Numbered from the stretch's first letter, positions 53,153 through 62,346 are shown. The stretch: DNA of 64,000 bases from Mediterraneibacter agrestimuris (GCF_943193195.1 NZ_CALPDG010000002.1:124001-188000); one strand, 5' to 3'. The notes: generated by a model not told the origin, from the letters alone. Translations and numbers: made by a program.

Positions 53153-53990
53153 TATTTTGAACCTCCTCAATTATATTGTTGGGCGTGGATGCCCCTGCTG
53201 TAATACCTACTGTTTTTACCACTGACCCTAATTGATTCATATTCAAATCGTCAAGCGTCTGTATATAGTATGTATCATTGCATGCGCTCGCACATATTTC
53301 AAATAACTTCTGAGTATTGGAGCTGTTCTTGTCTCCTATAACAATCATAGCATCCACCTCTTCTGCAATCCTTTGTGCCTCAGTCTGACGCTCTTTTGTT
53401 GCATTGCAGATTGTATTTAAAACACATATATCATAACTCTTTTTGCGAATAATTTCAACTAAATCTTGAAATTTATTGTAATTAAATGTCGTTTGGGAGA
53501 CAACACAGACCTTTTCTTCATTACAGAGTAAAAGATTTTTAATATCTTCTGCAGTTTGTACGACAGATACACGGTCACCCGCCCATCCCCGGATCCCTTC
53601 CACCTCCGGGTGCTCCGGATTGCCGATGATTATAATATATTTGCCCAGATTGCTTTCCTTCTGCACGATATTGTGAATCTTCTTCACAAAAGGACAGGTT
53701 GCGTCCACAATGACGATTCCCTTTTTATTCAGTTTGTCATAGATACGTTTCTCCACGCCGTGGGAACGGATAATGACAACACCTTTTTCCAGAGTGTCCA
53801 GTTCTTCTTCTGTATGGAGAACCATCACCCCTTTTTTCTCCAGATCCTTGATCACCTCTTCATTGTGGATGATCGGACCGAATGTATAGATAGTTTCACC
53901 TCTGTGTGCCTCAATCTGTTCATACACAGTATTGACCGCCCGCTCTACGCCGAAACAGAACCCTGCGGTTTTCGCCGTAATTACTTTCAT
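53133..53990 (-). CDS. ispH: 4-hydroxy-3-methylbut-2-enyl diphosphate reductase
   Basis: 285 residues, last step of the MEP isoprenoid pathway, giving IPP and DMAPP. The three cluster cysteines are in TAGFCFGVERAV, DATCPFVKKIH and NTICNATKERQTEA; the GASTPNNIIEEV motif is at the end. Acts in the cytoplasm and needs reduced ferredoxin. Downstream of cmk as in many Firmicutes (cmk-plsC-ispH-rpsA without plsC here). Confidence 0.96.
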   Translation of the reverse strand: MKVITAKTAGFCFGVERAVNTVYEQIEAHRGETIYTFGPIIHNEEVIKDLEKKGVMVLHTEEELDTLEKGVVIIRSHGVEKRIYDKLNKKGIVIVDATCPFVKKIHNIVQKESNLGKYIIIIGNPEHPEVEGIRGWAGDRVSVVQTAEDIKNLLLCNEEKVCVVSQTTFNYNKFQDLVEIIRKKSYDICVLNTICNATKERQTEAQRIAEEVDAMIVIGDKNSSNTQKLFEICASACNDTYYIQTLDDLNMNQLGSVVKTVGITAGASTPNNIIEEVQNNVRIIF

Positions 53991-54008
53991 TGTTACTCCC
54001 CGTTTCCT

Positions 54009-54671
54009 TTATAGTAAATTAATATGACTGCAGATTGTCCGCACGACCTCATCGATCCCCATATCCGAACTGTCTACCAGAACCGCATCCTCTGCCTGAC
54101 GAAGCGGTGCTGTTTCGCGGTTCATATCCCGTTCATCACGATCCCGAATGTCTTTTTTAATCTCCTCATAATCGCAGGAAATTCCTTTTTCTGTCAGTTC
54201 ATCATAGCGTCTCTTTGCCCGTGTATCTACACTTGCAGTCAGATAAATCTTCACATCTGCATTTGGCAAAATATTTGTTCCGATATCTCTTCCATCCATA
54301 ATGACATTCTCGTTTCTTGCCAGTCCGCGCTGCAGCTCCAGCAGCTTCTCCCGTACTTTAGGAATGGCAGATGTTTTAGATGCCATATTTCCCACTTCTT
54401 CTGTCCGAAGCTGTGCAGTCACATTTTCTCCATTCAGATAAACTTGCTGAACACCATCTTCATAACTAATCGTTACATCTGCATCTTCGCATGCCGCAGC
54501 CACCTTGTCAGTCTCTTCCGGCTGAATTCCCTTTTTCAAAAAGTGCATCGCCATAGCACGGTACATTGCCCCTGTATCCACATAAATATATCCTTTTTCT
54601 TTTGCCACCAGCTTGGCAATGGTACTTTTTCCTGCTCCTGCCGGTCCGTCTATCGCTACATTATATCCCAT
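54009..54671 (-). CDS. cmk: Cytidylate kinase
   Basis: 220 residues. P-loop IDGPAGAGKSTIAKLVA, YVDTGAMYRAMA, and the DGRDIGTNILP and RDERDMNRETAPLRQA signatures. Phosphorylates CMP and dCMP. ATG at 54671 follows AGGAGG; an upstream frame adds five residues. Element copy 12 begins about 25 bp upstream of the start. Confidence 0.96.
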   Translation of the reverse strand: MGYNVAIDGPAGAGKSTIAKLVAKEKGYIYVDTGAMYRAMAMHFLKKGIQPEETDKVAAACEDADVTISYEDGVQQVYLNGENVTAQLRTEEVGNMASKTSAIPKVREKLLELQRGLARNENVIMDGRDIGTNILPNADVKIYLTASVDTRAKRRYDELTEKGISCDYEEIKKDIRDRDERDMNRETAPLRQAEDAVLVDSSDMGIDEVVRTICSHINLL

Positions 54672-54696
54672 AATAACCTCCTGCATAGAAAATCTT

Positions 54697-54842
54697 GTTA
54701 CTGTTCACACCCTACAGGTGCTCCATTAACAGTATCCAGCCCATTTTAAGCCGCCTTCGGCGAGGGGCTGGATATATTATTGTCATCACTTCATTGGCCG
54801 GACACCTTGCAGCGCAGTGCAAGATGCCGTGTGAACAGTAAC
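54697..54842. mobile_element. Dispersed palindromic element, copy 12, perfect termini
   Basis: 146 bp with perfect 14-bp inverted termini GTTACTGTTCACAC/GTGTGAACAGTAAC. Direct repeats AAAATCTT and AAATTCTT (7 of 8). Internal stem ATCCAGCCC (54734-54742)/GGGCTGGAT (54765-54773) with ATTTTAA strand and GCCG/CGGC apical hairpin, in the opposite orientation to copies 5 and 6. Between cmk and the HI0933 gene. Confidence 0.9.
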
Positions 54843-54894
54843 AAATTCTTCTTTTTATCTTGATACATTTCCGCCATAAATCCGCGCTCGCCTG

Positions 54895-56187
54895 TCAAAC
54901 TGCATTTCCCGCCGCCGCGGCAGTAGACCATGCGATCTGCAAATTAAATCCCCCTGTCAGTGCATCTAAATCTAACACTTCACCAATAAAATACAACCCT
55001 TTCACTTTCTTAGACTCCATAGTTCCCGGGTCAATATCCTTCACGCTGACACCGCCCTTGGTGATGATCGCCTCATTATATCCACGCAGTCCTGTCAATG
55101 TCATCTCAAAATTCTTGATCAGCATACCAAACTTAAGACGCTCTTCTTTGGAAATCTCATTGACCTTCTTTTCCCCGGAAATCCCACTCAGCTCCAGCAT
55201 TATCGGCTTTAACTTAGCAGGGAACAGCTTGTCCACTGCATTTTTAAACTGCCTGTTACGATTTTCTTCAAAATCACGCAGTATCCGCTGATCCAGTTGT
55301 TCTGACGTCAGTGCAGGCTTCAGGTCAATACGCAGACGCAATTCTTTCTCTTGCAGCTTCTTTCCCATTTTGCTGCTGGCACTAATGATAATGGGACCGC
55401 TCACCCCATAATGGGTAAACAACATTTCCCCGAACTCTTCGTATAATTTCTTTTTACCGTCATATATCACCGCATTAATATTACGCAGAGACAATCCCTG
55501 TAACTTTCTGGCATACCACTCTTTGACTTCCATTGGCACAAGAGACGGCATAAGTTTGGTCACACGATGCCCTGTCTCCTCGGCAAAACGGTATCCGTCT
55601 CCTGTAGACCCGGTAGACACATAAGAAACACCTCCGGTCGCTACAATACAAGCGTCTCCTGTAATTTCTGTTCCATTGCTTAAAATTATTTTTTGAAAAC
55701 CGGGCATTGTCTGCTCTTTGTTCCTATCTGTATTTTCGGACACAATTCCTGGCTCTGCTCCCTGATCATTTCCTGCTGCTACGACTTTTTTTACTTCTGT
55801 ATGCAAATTCACCTTCACGCCTAACCGTCTTAACTCCCGGTTCAATGCACTGATAACATCAGAAGAATGGTCGGAAACCGGGAACACCCGGTTTCCCCGC
55901 TCTACTTTCAGCGGCACTCCCAGTTCTTCAAACAAATCCATCACCTGCTCATTGGTAAAGCTGTAAAATGCACTGTATAAGAATTTGGGATTGCTTGTAA
56001 CAGAGTTAAAAAGGGTATCCATATCTCCCGCATTGGTCACATTGCATCTTCCTTTTCCAGTGATAAATAATTTCTTGCCTAATTTCTCGTTTTTCTCATA
56101 CAAATGGACTTCATGTCCGTTTCTGGCAGCAATTATAGCTGACATCATTCCTGCCGCTCCGCCGCCGATCACTAATACTCTGCTCAT
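54895..56187 (-). CDS. HI0933-family flavoprotein (NAD(P)/FAD-dependent oxidoreductase)
   Basis: 430 residues. N-terminal Rossmann VIGGGAAGMMSAIIAARNG, the HI0933 signature KLGKKLFITGKGRCNVTN, and FIGEVLDLDALTGGFNLQIAWSTAAAAG at the C terminus binding FAD. An insert around residues 105-175 is variable. Function in bacteria is not established. Starts inside the last codons of the RpiR gene (4-bp overlap). Confidence 0.92.
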   Translation of the reverse strand: MSRVLVIGGGAAGMMSAIIAARNGHEVHLYEKNEKLGKKLFITGKGRCNVTNAGDMDTLFNSVTSNPKFLYSAFYSFTNEQVMDLFEELGVPLKVERGNRVFPVSDHSSDVISALNRELRRLGVKVNLHTEVKKVVAAGNDQGAEPGIVSENTDRNKEQTMPGFQKIILSNGTEITGDACIVATGGVSYVSTGSTGDGYRFAEETGHRVTKLMPSLVPMEVKEWYARKLQGLSLRNINAVIYDGKKKLYEEFGEMLFTHYGVSGPIIISASSKMGKKLQEKELRLRIDLKPALTSEQLDQRILRDFEENRNRQFKNAVDKLFPAKLKPIMLELSGISGEKKVNEISKEERLKFGMLIKNFEMTLTGLRGYNEAIITKGGVSVKDIDPGTMESKKVKGLYFIGEVLDLDALTGGFNLQIAWSTAAAAGNAV

Positions 56188-57083
56188 TCTATCTCCATAT
56201 TAACCTGATTTAATTCATCACCGCTGTACACCTGATACTCTCCCCAGATTTTCTCTAATGTTTCCAGTGTATTCACGACATCCTGCTGCTTTTTCATGCA
56301 AAGCGCAACGACAAGCGCATTGATCACACTTAGCGGCGCAACGAGAGAATCTACAATAGATGCCATATCACTTCTTGCGATCAGATTGCAGGAAGAGTAT
56401 AGATTCATCGGGGAATGAACACTGTCTGTCAGAGTGATAACCTTTGCTTTCCGGTTACTTGCAAATTCCAGAGCTTTAAGTGTCCGCATAGAATACCTCG
56501 GAAAACTGATTCCGATAATCACATCTTTCTCATTGATACGGATTAACTGCTCAAAAATTTCACTGGAACTGTTCGTATTCACTGTTATCACATGTTCACA
56601 GACCAGATTCAGATAAAAACTCAAAAAAGAAGCAAGCGGCGCACAGCTTCTGATACCGACAACATAAATACATTTGGCGTTCAGAATTGTGTCAATTGCA
56701 AGATCAAACGCATTCTGATCAATGGCTTCCATTGTCATTTTGATCTTTTCGATATCGGAATGCAATACCGTCTCCAGAATCTCTGACTGGGCGATTCTGC
56801 CGTAAGTGACTTCCATGCGCTGGATAGAATTCAGTTTATTCCGCACCAGCTCTTCCAGCGCCTTCTGGAATCCCGGATATCCTTTATATCCAAGCTGTGT
56901 TGCAAAACGCACAACCGTAGATTCACTGACCCCTACGACATCTCCCAGCTTTGCTGCTGTCAGAAAGACCGCTTTATCATAATTTTCAATTACATAATCC
57001 GCCAAACGTTTCTGTCCTTTACTGAACTGTCCCCGCCGTTCTTCTATGCGCGTCAGTAGTTCATTCGTACTGTTTTCTGCCAC
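56184..57083 (-). CDS. MurR/RpiR family transcriptional regulator
   Basis: 299 residues: N-terminal HTH_6 domain (residues 1-80, KLGDVVGVSESTVVRFATQLGYKGYPGFQKAL) and a C-terminal SIS sugar-phosphate-binding domain (residues 125-265). Normally senses a phosphosugar. Coupled to a flavoprotein rather than to sugar genes, so its target is unclear. Confidence 0.9.
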   Translation of the reverse strand: MAENSTNELLTRIEERRGQFSKGQKRLADYVIENYDKAVFLTAAKLGDVVGVSESTVVRFATQLGYKGYPGFQKALEELVRNKLNSIQRMEVTYGRIAQSEILETVLHSDIEKIKMTMEAIDQNAFDLAIDTILNAKCIYVVGIRSCAPLASFLSFYLNLVCEHVITVNTNSSSEIFEQLIRINEKDVIIGISFPRYSMRTLKALEFASNRKAKVITLTDSVHSPMNLYSSCNLIARSDMASIVDSLVAPLSVINALVVALCMKKQQDVVNTLETLEKIWGEYQVYSGDELNQVNMEIE

Positions 57084-57148
57084 TTTTTATATCCTCTTTT
57101 TCTTAATCATTTACTGCTTTTTATTAAGAAAGCATCACGGGTAGATTA

Positions 57149-57204
57149 CAACTATTCAGCCTGTCGGCTTCATAGTCACTCAAAACAGTCCACCGGACTG
57201 TTAC
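57149..57204. mobile_element. Dispersed palindromic element, copy 13 (short)
   Basis: 56 bp: CAACTATTCAGCC at the left, CGGACTGTTAC at the right, with the CGGCTTCATAGTC segment seen in reverse in copies 2 and 3. Flanks GGTAGATTA (57140-57148) and GGTAAATTA (57205-57213) agree at 8 of 9. Lies between the aminopeptidase and RpiR genes. Confidence 0.65.
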
Positions 57205-57239
57205 GGTAAATTATACAATATCAGAGAATCATTTGCAAG

Positions 57240-59051
57240 TTATGAAACAGGGACAAGTTCCCTTGTATAAATGTTCAGCCACTCTTTTTCTTCTTCGGTA
57301 AGATATGGGGTGAGTTTTTCTCTTACCTGTTTATGGTACTGATTCAATAGCTTTCGTTCTTGCTCTGTCATCAGTTCCGGCTTGACTGCATCCAGATCAA
57401 TTGGTACAAAAGTCAATGTCTCAAAATGCAGGAACTGTCCGTATTCATTGGCTTCTCCTTTTGTTACCAGCAGTTCATTTTCTGTGCGGACACCATGAGA
57501 ATTTTCAATATAAATTCCCGGTTCATCGGTAATCACCATTCCCGGTTCCAAAACAGGAATAGCATGTGTAGTTCCCGCCGGCATTCTCCAGAAGAATCTT
57601 GCAGGCGGTTCATGGATACTGCCAAGATATCCCACACCGTGTCCTGTTCCGTGATTGAAGTTCAGATTATGCCGCCAGAAAGGCTCTCTGGCGGCATAAT
57701 CCAGACTCATACCAGTACACCCATACAAAAACCGTGCATCTGCAAGATTTAACATACCGCACAGTACTGTTGTAAAATGAACCTTTTCTTTCTCCGTCAG
57801 TTCACCTAATACAATTGTTCTTGTGATATCTGTAGAGCCTTCATGATAGTGCCCGCCTGTATCACATAAAATCATCCCCTCTGCTTTCAACTCTGCATCT
57901 GTCTCCGGTACAGCAGAGTAATGAACAATAGCCGCATGTTCTTTATATGCGCAGATCGGTTCAAAGCTGGGACCGATAAAGTGTTCCTGTTCCAAGCGCA
58001 GGCTTTCTAGCTTCTCGGATGCTGAAATCTCGGTAATTTTTATTTTACCAACATTCTGTTTTAACCAGTACATGAATTTTGTACAAGCAATTCCGTCTTT
58101 CAAATGTGCTTTCCGAATGTTCGCTATTTCTGTTTCATTTTTCACTGCTTTCATCAGAATCACCGGATTCACTTGTTCCTCTTTCTTCACATACTCCGGC
58201 AAATTGCAATACAATGCATAATTCATCTGGTCTGGATCAAGAAGTACCGTTTCGCCGCTTTTAAACATCTTCATGCGTCCATAAATATCATTATAAGGAT
58301 ATAATTCTACCTTATTTTTATGAAGTATTTCTTTGATTTCACTGCTGAATTTCTGTTCATCCGCATATAATTCTACTCCGTCCATACCCACTACGGCATA
58401 AGAGAGAAGCAGCGGGCAATATTCCACATCATTTCCGCGGAGATTCAACAGCCATCCGATGTCATCCAGTCCTGTAAGTACACAGTAATCAGCTTCGCGC
58501 TCCTGCATTTTCCGACGCAGTCTGCTTACCTTGGAAGACATTTCTTCACCTGCATATTTTATGTCCAGAGAAAATACAGGTTCACAGGACATTTCCGTTC
58601 TGTCTGTCCATATTTCCCCCACCAAATCTATATCACTGCGAACACTTCCGTCTGCTTTTTCCACAATTTCTGCATACCGTTTCCCCACAGTGATACTGAC
58701 TGTTCTTCCGTCAAAACCGATAGTATCTAAATCTGATGCCTGTACTTCCGCTTCCAGATACTTCTCTATCGTAGGAACTCCTGACTCGCCCGATTTTTGT
58801 AATAAAATTCCCGTTCCCTCCAATTGTTTTTCCGCCTGAATAAAATACCGTCCGTCTGTCCACAGATATGCTTCTTTCTGTGTAAACAACGCAGTTCCCG
58901 CAGAACCTGTAAACCCTGTCATATATTCCCGGCATTTAAAGTAATCTCCCACATATTCACTCTGATGAAAATCAGCAGTAGGAACGATATAGAAATCGAT
59001 GCCCTGACTTTTCATTTCCTGCCGTAATAAAGCGATTCTTTCTCTTATCAT
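57240..59051 (-). CDS. Aminopeptidase P family (Xaa-Pro aminopeptidase, M24B)
   Basis: 603 residues, the long form with two creatinase-type N-terminal domains and a C-terminal pita-bread domain. Metal ligands: Asp in LCDTGGHYHEGSTDITRTI, His in NHGTGHGVGYLGSIHEPP, and Glu in ITDEPGIYIENSHGVRTENELLV. It removes an N-terminal residue before proline. A stand-alone gene. Confidence 0.95.
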   Translation of the reverse strand: MIRERIALLRQEMKSQGIDFYIVPTADFHQSEYVGDYFKCREYMTGFTGSAGTALFTQKEAYLWTDGRYFIQAEKQLEGTGILLQKSGESGVPTIEKYLEAEVQASDLDTIGFDGRTVSITVGKRYAEIVEKADGSVRSDIDLVGEIWTDRTEMSCEPVFSLDIKYAGEEMSSKVSRLRRKMQEREADYCVLTGLDDIGWLLNLRGNDVEYCPLLLSYAVVGMDGVELYADEQKFSSEIKEILHKNKVELYPYNDIYGRMKMFKSGETVLLDPDQMNYALYCNLPEYVKKEEQVNPVILMKAVKNETEIANIRKAHLKDGIACTKFMYWLKQNVGKIKITEISASEKLESLRLEQEHFIGPSFEPICAYKEHAAIVHYSAVPETDAELKAEGMILCDTGGHYHEGSTDITRTIVLGELTEKEKVHFTTVLCGMLNLADARFLYGCTGMSLDYAAREPFWRHNLNFNHGTGHGVGYLGSIHEPPARFFWRMPAGTTHAIPVLEPGMVITDEPGIYIENSHGVRTENELLVTKGEANEYGQFLHFETLTFVPIDLDAVKPELMTEQERKLLNQYHKQVREKLTPYLTEEEKEWLNIYTRELVPVS

Positions 59052-59129
59052 GTCAATCCTTTCATCATCCTTGCAATTTTTGCTGAAATCCGCATATATT
59101 TTTATACTGTTAAAGTGTCTTTTACTGCA

Positions 59130-59492
59130 TTATACAGGTGTTCCCACTTCAATCAGATTGCCATCCAAATCATAAAACCGAACTACTTTTTGCCCCCATC
59201 TGTGTGTCATAATCTTGTTAACATATTGAATTTCGGGATACAATTTCTCCAGTTTTTTAACAAACACTTCTATCTCTTTTTCTTCAAAATACAATTCACA
59301 GGAATTGCTTTGAGGTATGATATCCTTCTTCAGAAAATCTTTCCAGATTCTTTCATCCTGAAGCACAAGTCCCTCTGTCAAAATCATGTTGCCGTCATTA
59401 TCAAGCACCATATCAAGCCCAAACAAATCATGATAAAATTGTTTTGACTTTTCTATATCTTTTACAACAATTAAAACATTCTTCAGTTTCAT
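59130..59492 (-). CDS. VOC/glyoxalase superfamily protein
   Basis: 120 residues, two paired beta-alpha-beta-beta-beta units (LKNVLIVVKDIEKSKQFYHDLFGLDM and the C-terminal GQKVVRFYDLDGNLIEVGTPV). Members include lyases, dioxygenases and antibiotic-binding proteins; no assignment is possible. Strong AGGAGG site lying within a possible short upstream frame. Confidence 0.88.
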   Translation of the reverse strand: MKLKNVLIVVKDIEKSKQFYHDLFGLDMVLDNDGNMILTEGLVLQDERIWKDFLKKDIIPQSNSCELYFEEKEIEVFVKKLEKLYPEIQYVNKIMTHRWGQKVVRFYDLDGNLIEVGTPV

Positions 59493-59599
59493 TGCTGTTC
59501 ACCTCCTAAACTTTGCCAACACTTCTTACTTAATTTTTCATCCATAATTATTCTTTCACATCTCTCATAGCGGTATGCAGTAATCCTGTCTCCATTCAT
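59489..59599 (-). CDS. Possible 36-aa leader frame overlapping the VOC gene
   Basis: ATG at 59599 to TGA at 59489-59491, overlapping the VOC start as ATGA. Composition is protein-like (basic and acidic with two cysteines). GGAGG motifs are present upstream but badly spaced. It could be a coupled leader, a gene remnant or chance. The rest of the 248-bp gap holds only the oad terminator. Confidence 0.25.
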   Translation of the reverse strand: MNGDRITAYRYERCERIIMDEKLSKKCWQSLGGEQQ

Positions 59600-59690
59600 T
59601 CCTCCCACAAATCCTCCCTCATCATCTTTATTCCTTTTACTATATCACATTTCAGTCCAACATCCTTCCCGAAAAAATATCAAAAGGAAA

Positions 59691-59724
59691 AAGAACCAGC
59701 TCCGATTATTCAGAACTGGTTCTT
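59691..59724 (-). terminator. Terminator of the sodium-pump decarboxylase operon
   Basis: AAGAACCAG (59691-59699) pairs with CTGGTTCTT (59716-59724), 17 bp beyond the oadA stop; the minus-strand tail is TCCTTTTGATATTTTTTC. Confidence 0.85.
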
Positions 59725-59740
59725 CTATTTTTCATTTTTC

Positions 59741-61156
59741 TTATACCGGATATGCTCCGTTCTCTGTATCAGCAACTGTTGCATCTACTTTTGTCTGCTG
59801 TGCTTCACGGTACTTGAAGAAATCTGTCGCAACCTGCGGGAACAACGCATAACTTAATACATCCTCGTCCTGCTGGCTCCACTGTGCACACTCTTTGCGG
59901 AGTGTATCCAACTCATCTGGAATCAAATCAGCCGGACGGCAGGTAATAATCTCTGCATCCTCGCCGATAACTTTCTTCTGTACTTCCGGATCAAACGGTT
60001 TAACTGTTGCACCATATTTTCCGGAAAGAACGTCCTTTGTTTCCTTTGTAGCCATCTTATAACGTTCGCCCATCAATACGTTGAATACAGCCTGTGTACC
60101 CACAATCTGTGAAGACGGTGTAACGAGCGGAGGCTCACCAAGATCCTTACGTACACGCGGTACTTCTTCCAGAACCTCATAGAATTTATCTGCGGCGCCC
60201 TGTTCCGCAAGCTGGCTTGTCAGGTTAGACAGCATACCGCCTGGTACCTGATACAAAAGTGTCTTAATATTGACACCAAGGTTCTTTGGATTAAGCAGTC
60301 CGCTCTCCAGAGCCTCGTCGCGCAGAGGACGGAAGTAATCTGCGATTTCTGCCAGAAGATTCTGATCCAGACCTGTGTCATAAGGCGTTCCCTTAAATGT
60401 CTCAACCATAACCTCTGTCGCCGGCTGGGACGTTCCCAGTGCAAATGGTGACATTGCAGTATCGATGATATCCGCTCCTGCTTCTACCGCCTTTAAGTAT
60501 GTCATAGAAGCCACACCGGAAGTATAATGTGTATGCATCTCAATCGGAATCTCAACTGCTTCCTTCAATGCCTCAACAAGCTCTGTTGCCTGATACGGAC
60601 AGAGAAGTCCTGCCATATCCTTTACACAGATAGAATTAGCGCCCATTTCCTGAATCCTTTTCGCCAGTTCCATCCAGTATTCCAGTGTATATGCCTCACC
60701 CAGTGTATAAGACATTGCAACCTGTGCATGTGCTTTTTCTTTATTCGCTGCGGTAACTGCGGTCTGCAAGTTACGCATATCATTCAGACAATCAAAAATA
60801 CGGATGATATCGATTCCGTTTGCTGCTGATTTCTGTACGAAATACTCTACAACATCATCTGCATACGGACGGTATCCGAGGATATTCTGTCCACGGAACA
60901 ACATCTGCAATTTTGTATTCTTAAAGCCATCACGGAATTTACGAAGTCTCTCCCACGGATCTTCCTTCAGAAAACGGAGGGAAGCATCAAAAGTTGCCCC
61001 GCCCCAGCATTCCACTGCATGGTATCCGACTTTGTCCATTTTCTCGACGATCGGCAGCATCTGCTCTGTTGTCATACGGGTGGCAATCAGAGACTGATGA
61101 GCGTCACGAAGGATTGTTTCTGTAATCTTAACTGGTTTTCTTACCATATCTGCCAT
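59741..61156 (-). CDS. oadA: Oxaloacetate decarboxylase / transcarboxylase 5S-like carboxyltransferase
   Basis: 471 residues: DRE-TIM carboxyltransferase (ETILRDAHQSLIATRM, metal-binding MHTHYTSGVASM, Lys in SICVKDMAG) and the PYC_OADA conserved C-terminal domain. The biotinyl domain of classical OadA is missing; the carrier is a separate gene three steps upstream. It moves the carboxyl group between oxaloacetate/pyruvate and biotin. The transcript order (carboxyltransferase, OadG, biotin carrier, OadB, OadA) makes it the last gene. Confidence 0.94.
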   Translation of the reverse strand: MADMVRKPVKITETILRDAHQSLIATRMTTEQMLPIVEKMDKVGYHAVECWGGATFDASLRFLKEDPWERLRKFRDGFKNTKLQMLFRGQNILGYRPYADDVVEYFVQKSAANGIDIIRIFDCLNDMRNLQTAVTAANKEKAHAQVAMSYTLGEAYTLEYWMELAKRIQEMGANSICVKDMAGLLCPYQATELVEALKEAVEIPIEMHTHYTSGVASMTYLKAVEAGADIIDTAMSPFALGTSQPATEVMVETFKGTPYDTGLDQNLLAEIADYFRPLRDEALESGLLNPKNLGVNIKTLLYQVPGGMLSNLTSQLAEQGAADKFYEVLEEVPRVRKDLGEPPLVTPSSQIVGTQAVFNVLMGERYKMATKETKDVLSGKYGATVKPFDPEVQKKVIGEDAEIITCRPADLIPDELDTLRKECAQWSQQDEDVLSYALFPQVATDFFKYREAQQTKVDATVADTENGAYPV

Positions 61157-61174
61157 TTTCTTATTCCTCCATTA

Positions 61175-62326
61175 TTATTTCACGCCGAATATTGCCATAA
61201 ATGTTCCGGCTGCTACCGCAGTACCGATAACACCTGCAACGTTCGGACCCATCGCATGCATCAGCAGGAAGTTGGTCGGGTCTGCCTCTGCTCCGACTTT
61301 CTGAGATACCCTGGCTGCCATCGGAACAGCAGATACACCTGCGGAACCGATCAGTGGATTAACCTTTCCTCCGGTTGCTTTGCACATGATTTTACCAAAG
61401 ATAACTCCAGCCGCTGTACCAAATGCAAATGCGATCAATCCCAATGCAACAATCTTCAGTGTATCCCAGTTCAAAAATGCTTCTGCACTTGTGGTCGCTC
61501 CAACTGATGTTCCAAGCAGGATAACTACGATGTACATCAAAGCATTGGATGCAGTCTCGCTTAACTGTCTTACAACTCCAGATTCCTTGAACAGGTTACC
61601 AAGCATCAGCATACCTACCAAAGGTGCTGTTGTCGGCAGAATCACGCAGACAACGATAGTAACAATAATCGGGAACAAAATTCTCTCCAGTTTGGAAACC
61701 GGACGAAGCTGATCCATTTTGATCTTACGCTCTTCTTCTGTTGTCAGAAGCTTCATGATCGGCGGTTGGATAATCGGCACCAGTGACATGTAAGAATATG
61801 CCGCTACTGCGATTGGTCCCATAATCGCAGTCTGGGACAGCTTACCCGCAAGGAAGATGGATGTCGGTCCGTCTGCTCCTCCGATAATAGAAATTGCAGC
61901 AGCAGCTTTGTCGGAAAATCCCATCGCCATAGCCCCAAGATAAGCAGCAAAGATACCGAACTGTGCCGCCGCGCCAAGAAGGAAGCTCTTTGGGTTGGCA
62001 ATCAACGGACCAAAATCGGTCATCGCTCCTACACCCATGAAAATCAGGGACGGCAAGATAGACCACTCGTCTAATACATAAAAATAATAAAGAAGTCCGC
62101 CTGTACCGTTTGCGGCATCTTCAGCATGCAGCATAATATCCGGATAGATATTTACAAGCAGCATACCAAATGCAATCGGAACAAGCAGAAGCGGCTCAAA
62201 GCCGTGTCGGATTGCTAAATATAGGAACACACAGGCAACTGCAATCATGATCAGATTTCCAACCGTCAGATTCATGAATGCAGTCTGGTCTATGAGGTTT
62301 CCTAATGTATTTGAAATATATTCCAT
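61175..62326 (-). CDS. oadB: Sodium ion-translocating decarboxylase beta subunit
   Basis: 383 residues, about ten membrane segments. The family signature includes GVGAMTDFGPLIANPKSFLLGAAAQ, ISIIGGADGPTSIFLAGKL and NPLIGSAGVSAVPMAARVSQ, containing the Asp and Ser/Tyr residues involved in Na+ pumping. It decarboxylates carboxybiotin and exports Na+. Placed between the carrier and OadA genes. Confidence 0.96.
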   Translation of the reverse strand: MEYISNTLGNLIDQTAFMNLTVGNLIMIAVACVFLYLAIRHGFEPLLLVPIAFGMLLVNIYPDIMLHAEDAANGTGGLLYYFYVLDEWSILPSLIFMGVGAMTDFGPLIANPKSFLLGAAAQFGIFAAYLGAMAMGFSDKAAAAISIIGGADGPTSIFLAGKLSQTAIMGPIAVAAYSYMSLVPIIQPPIMKLLTTEEERKIKMDQLRPVSKLERILFPIIVTIVVCVILPTTAPLVGMLMLGNLFKESGVVRQLSETASNALMYIVVILLGTSVGATTSAEAFLNWDTLKIVALGLIAFAFGTAAGVIFGKIMCKATGGKVNPLIGSAGVSAVPMAARVSQKVGAEADPTNFLLMHAMGPNVAGVIGTAVAAGTFMAIFGVK

Positions 62327-62346
62327 TTGTCAAACCTCCCGGAAAA

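Noticed and set aside
6117-57213. Reading the dispersed elements as a CRISPR array or as REP sequences
   Set aside because: They are not regularly spaced or clustered, and they have flanking direct repeats and long inverted termini, which neither CRISPR repeats nor classical REP units show.
6117-57213. Naming IS66 as the mobilising family
   Set aside because: GTAA ends and 8-bp duplications are suggestive, but no transposase is in the window and half the copies begin GTTAC.
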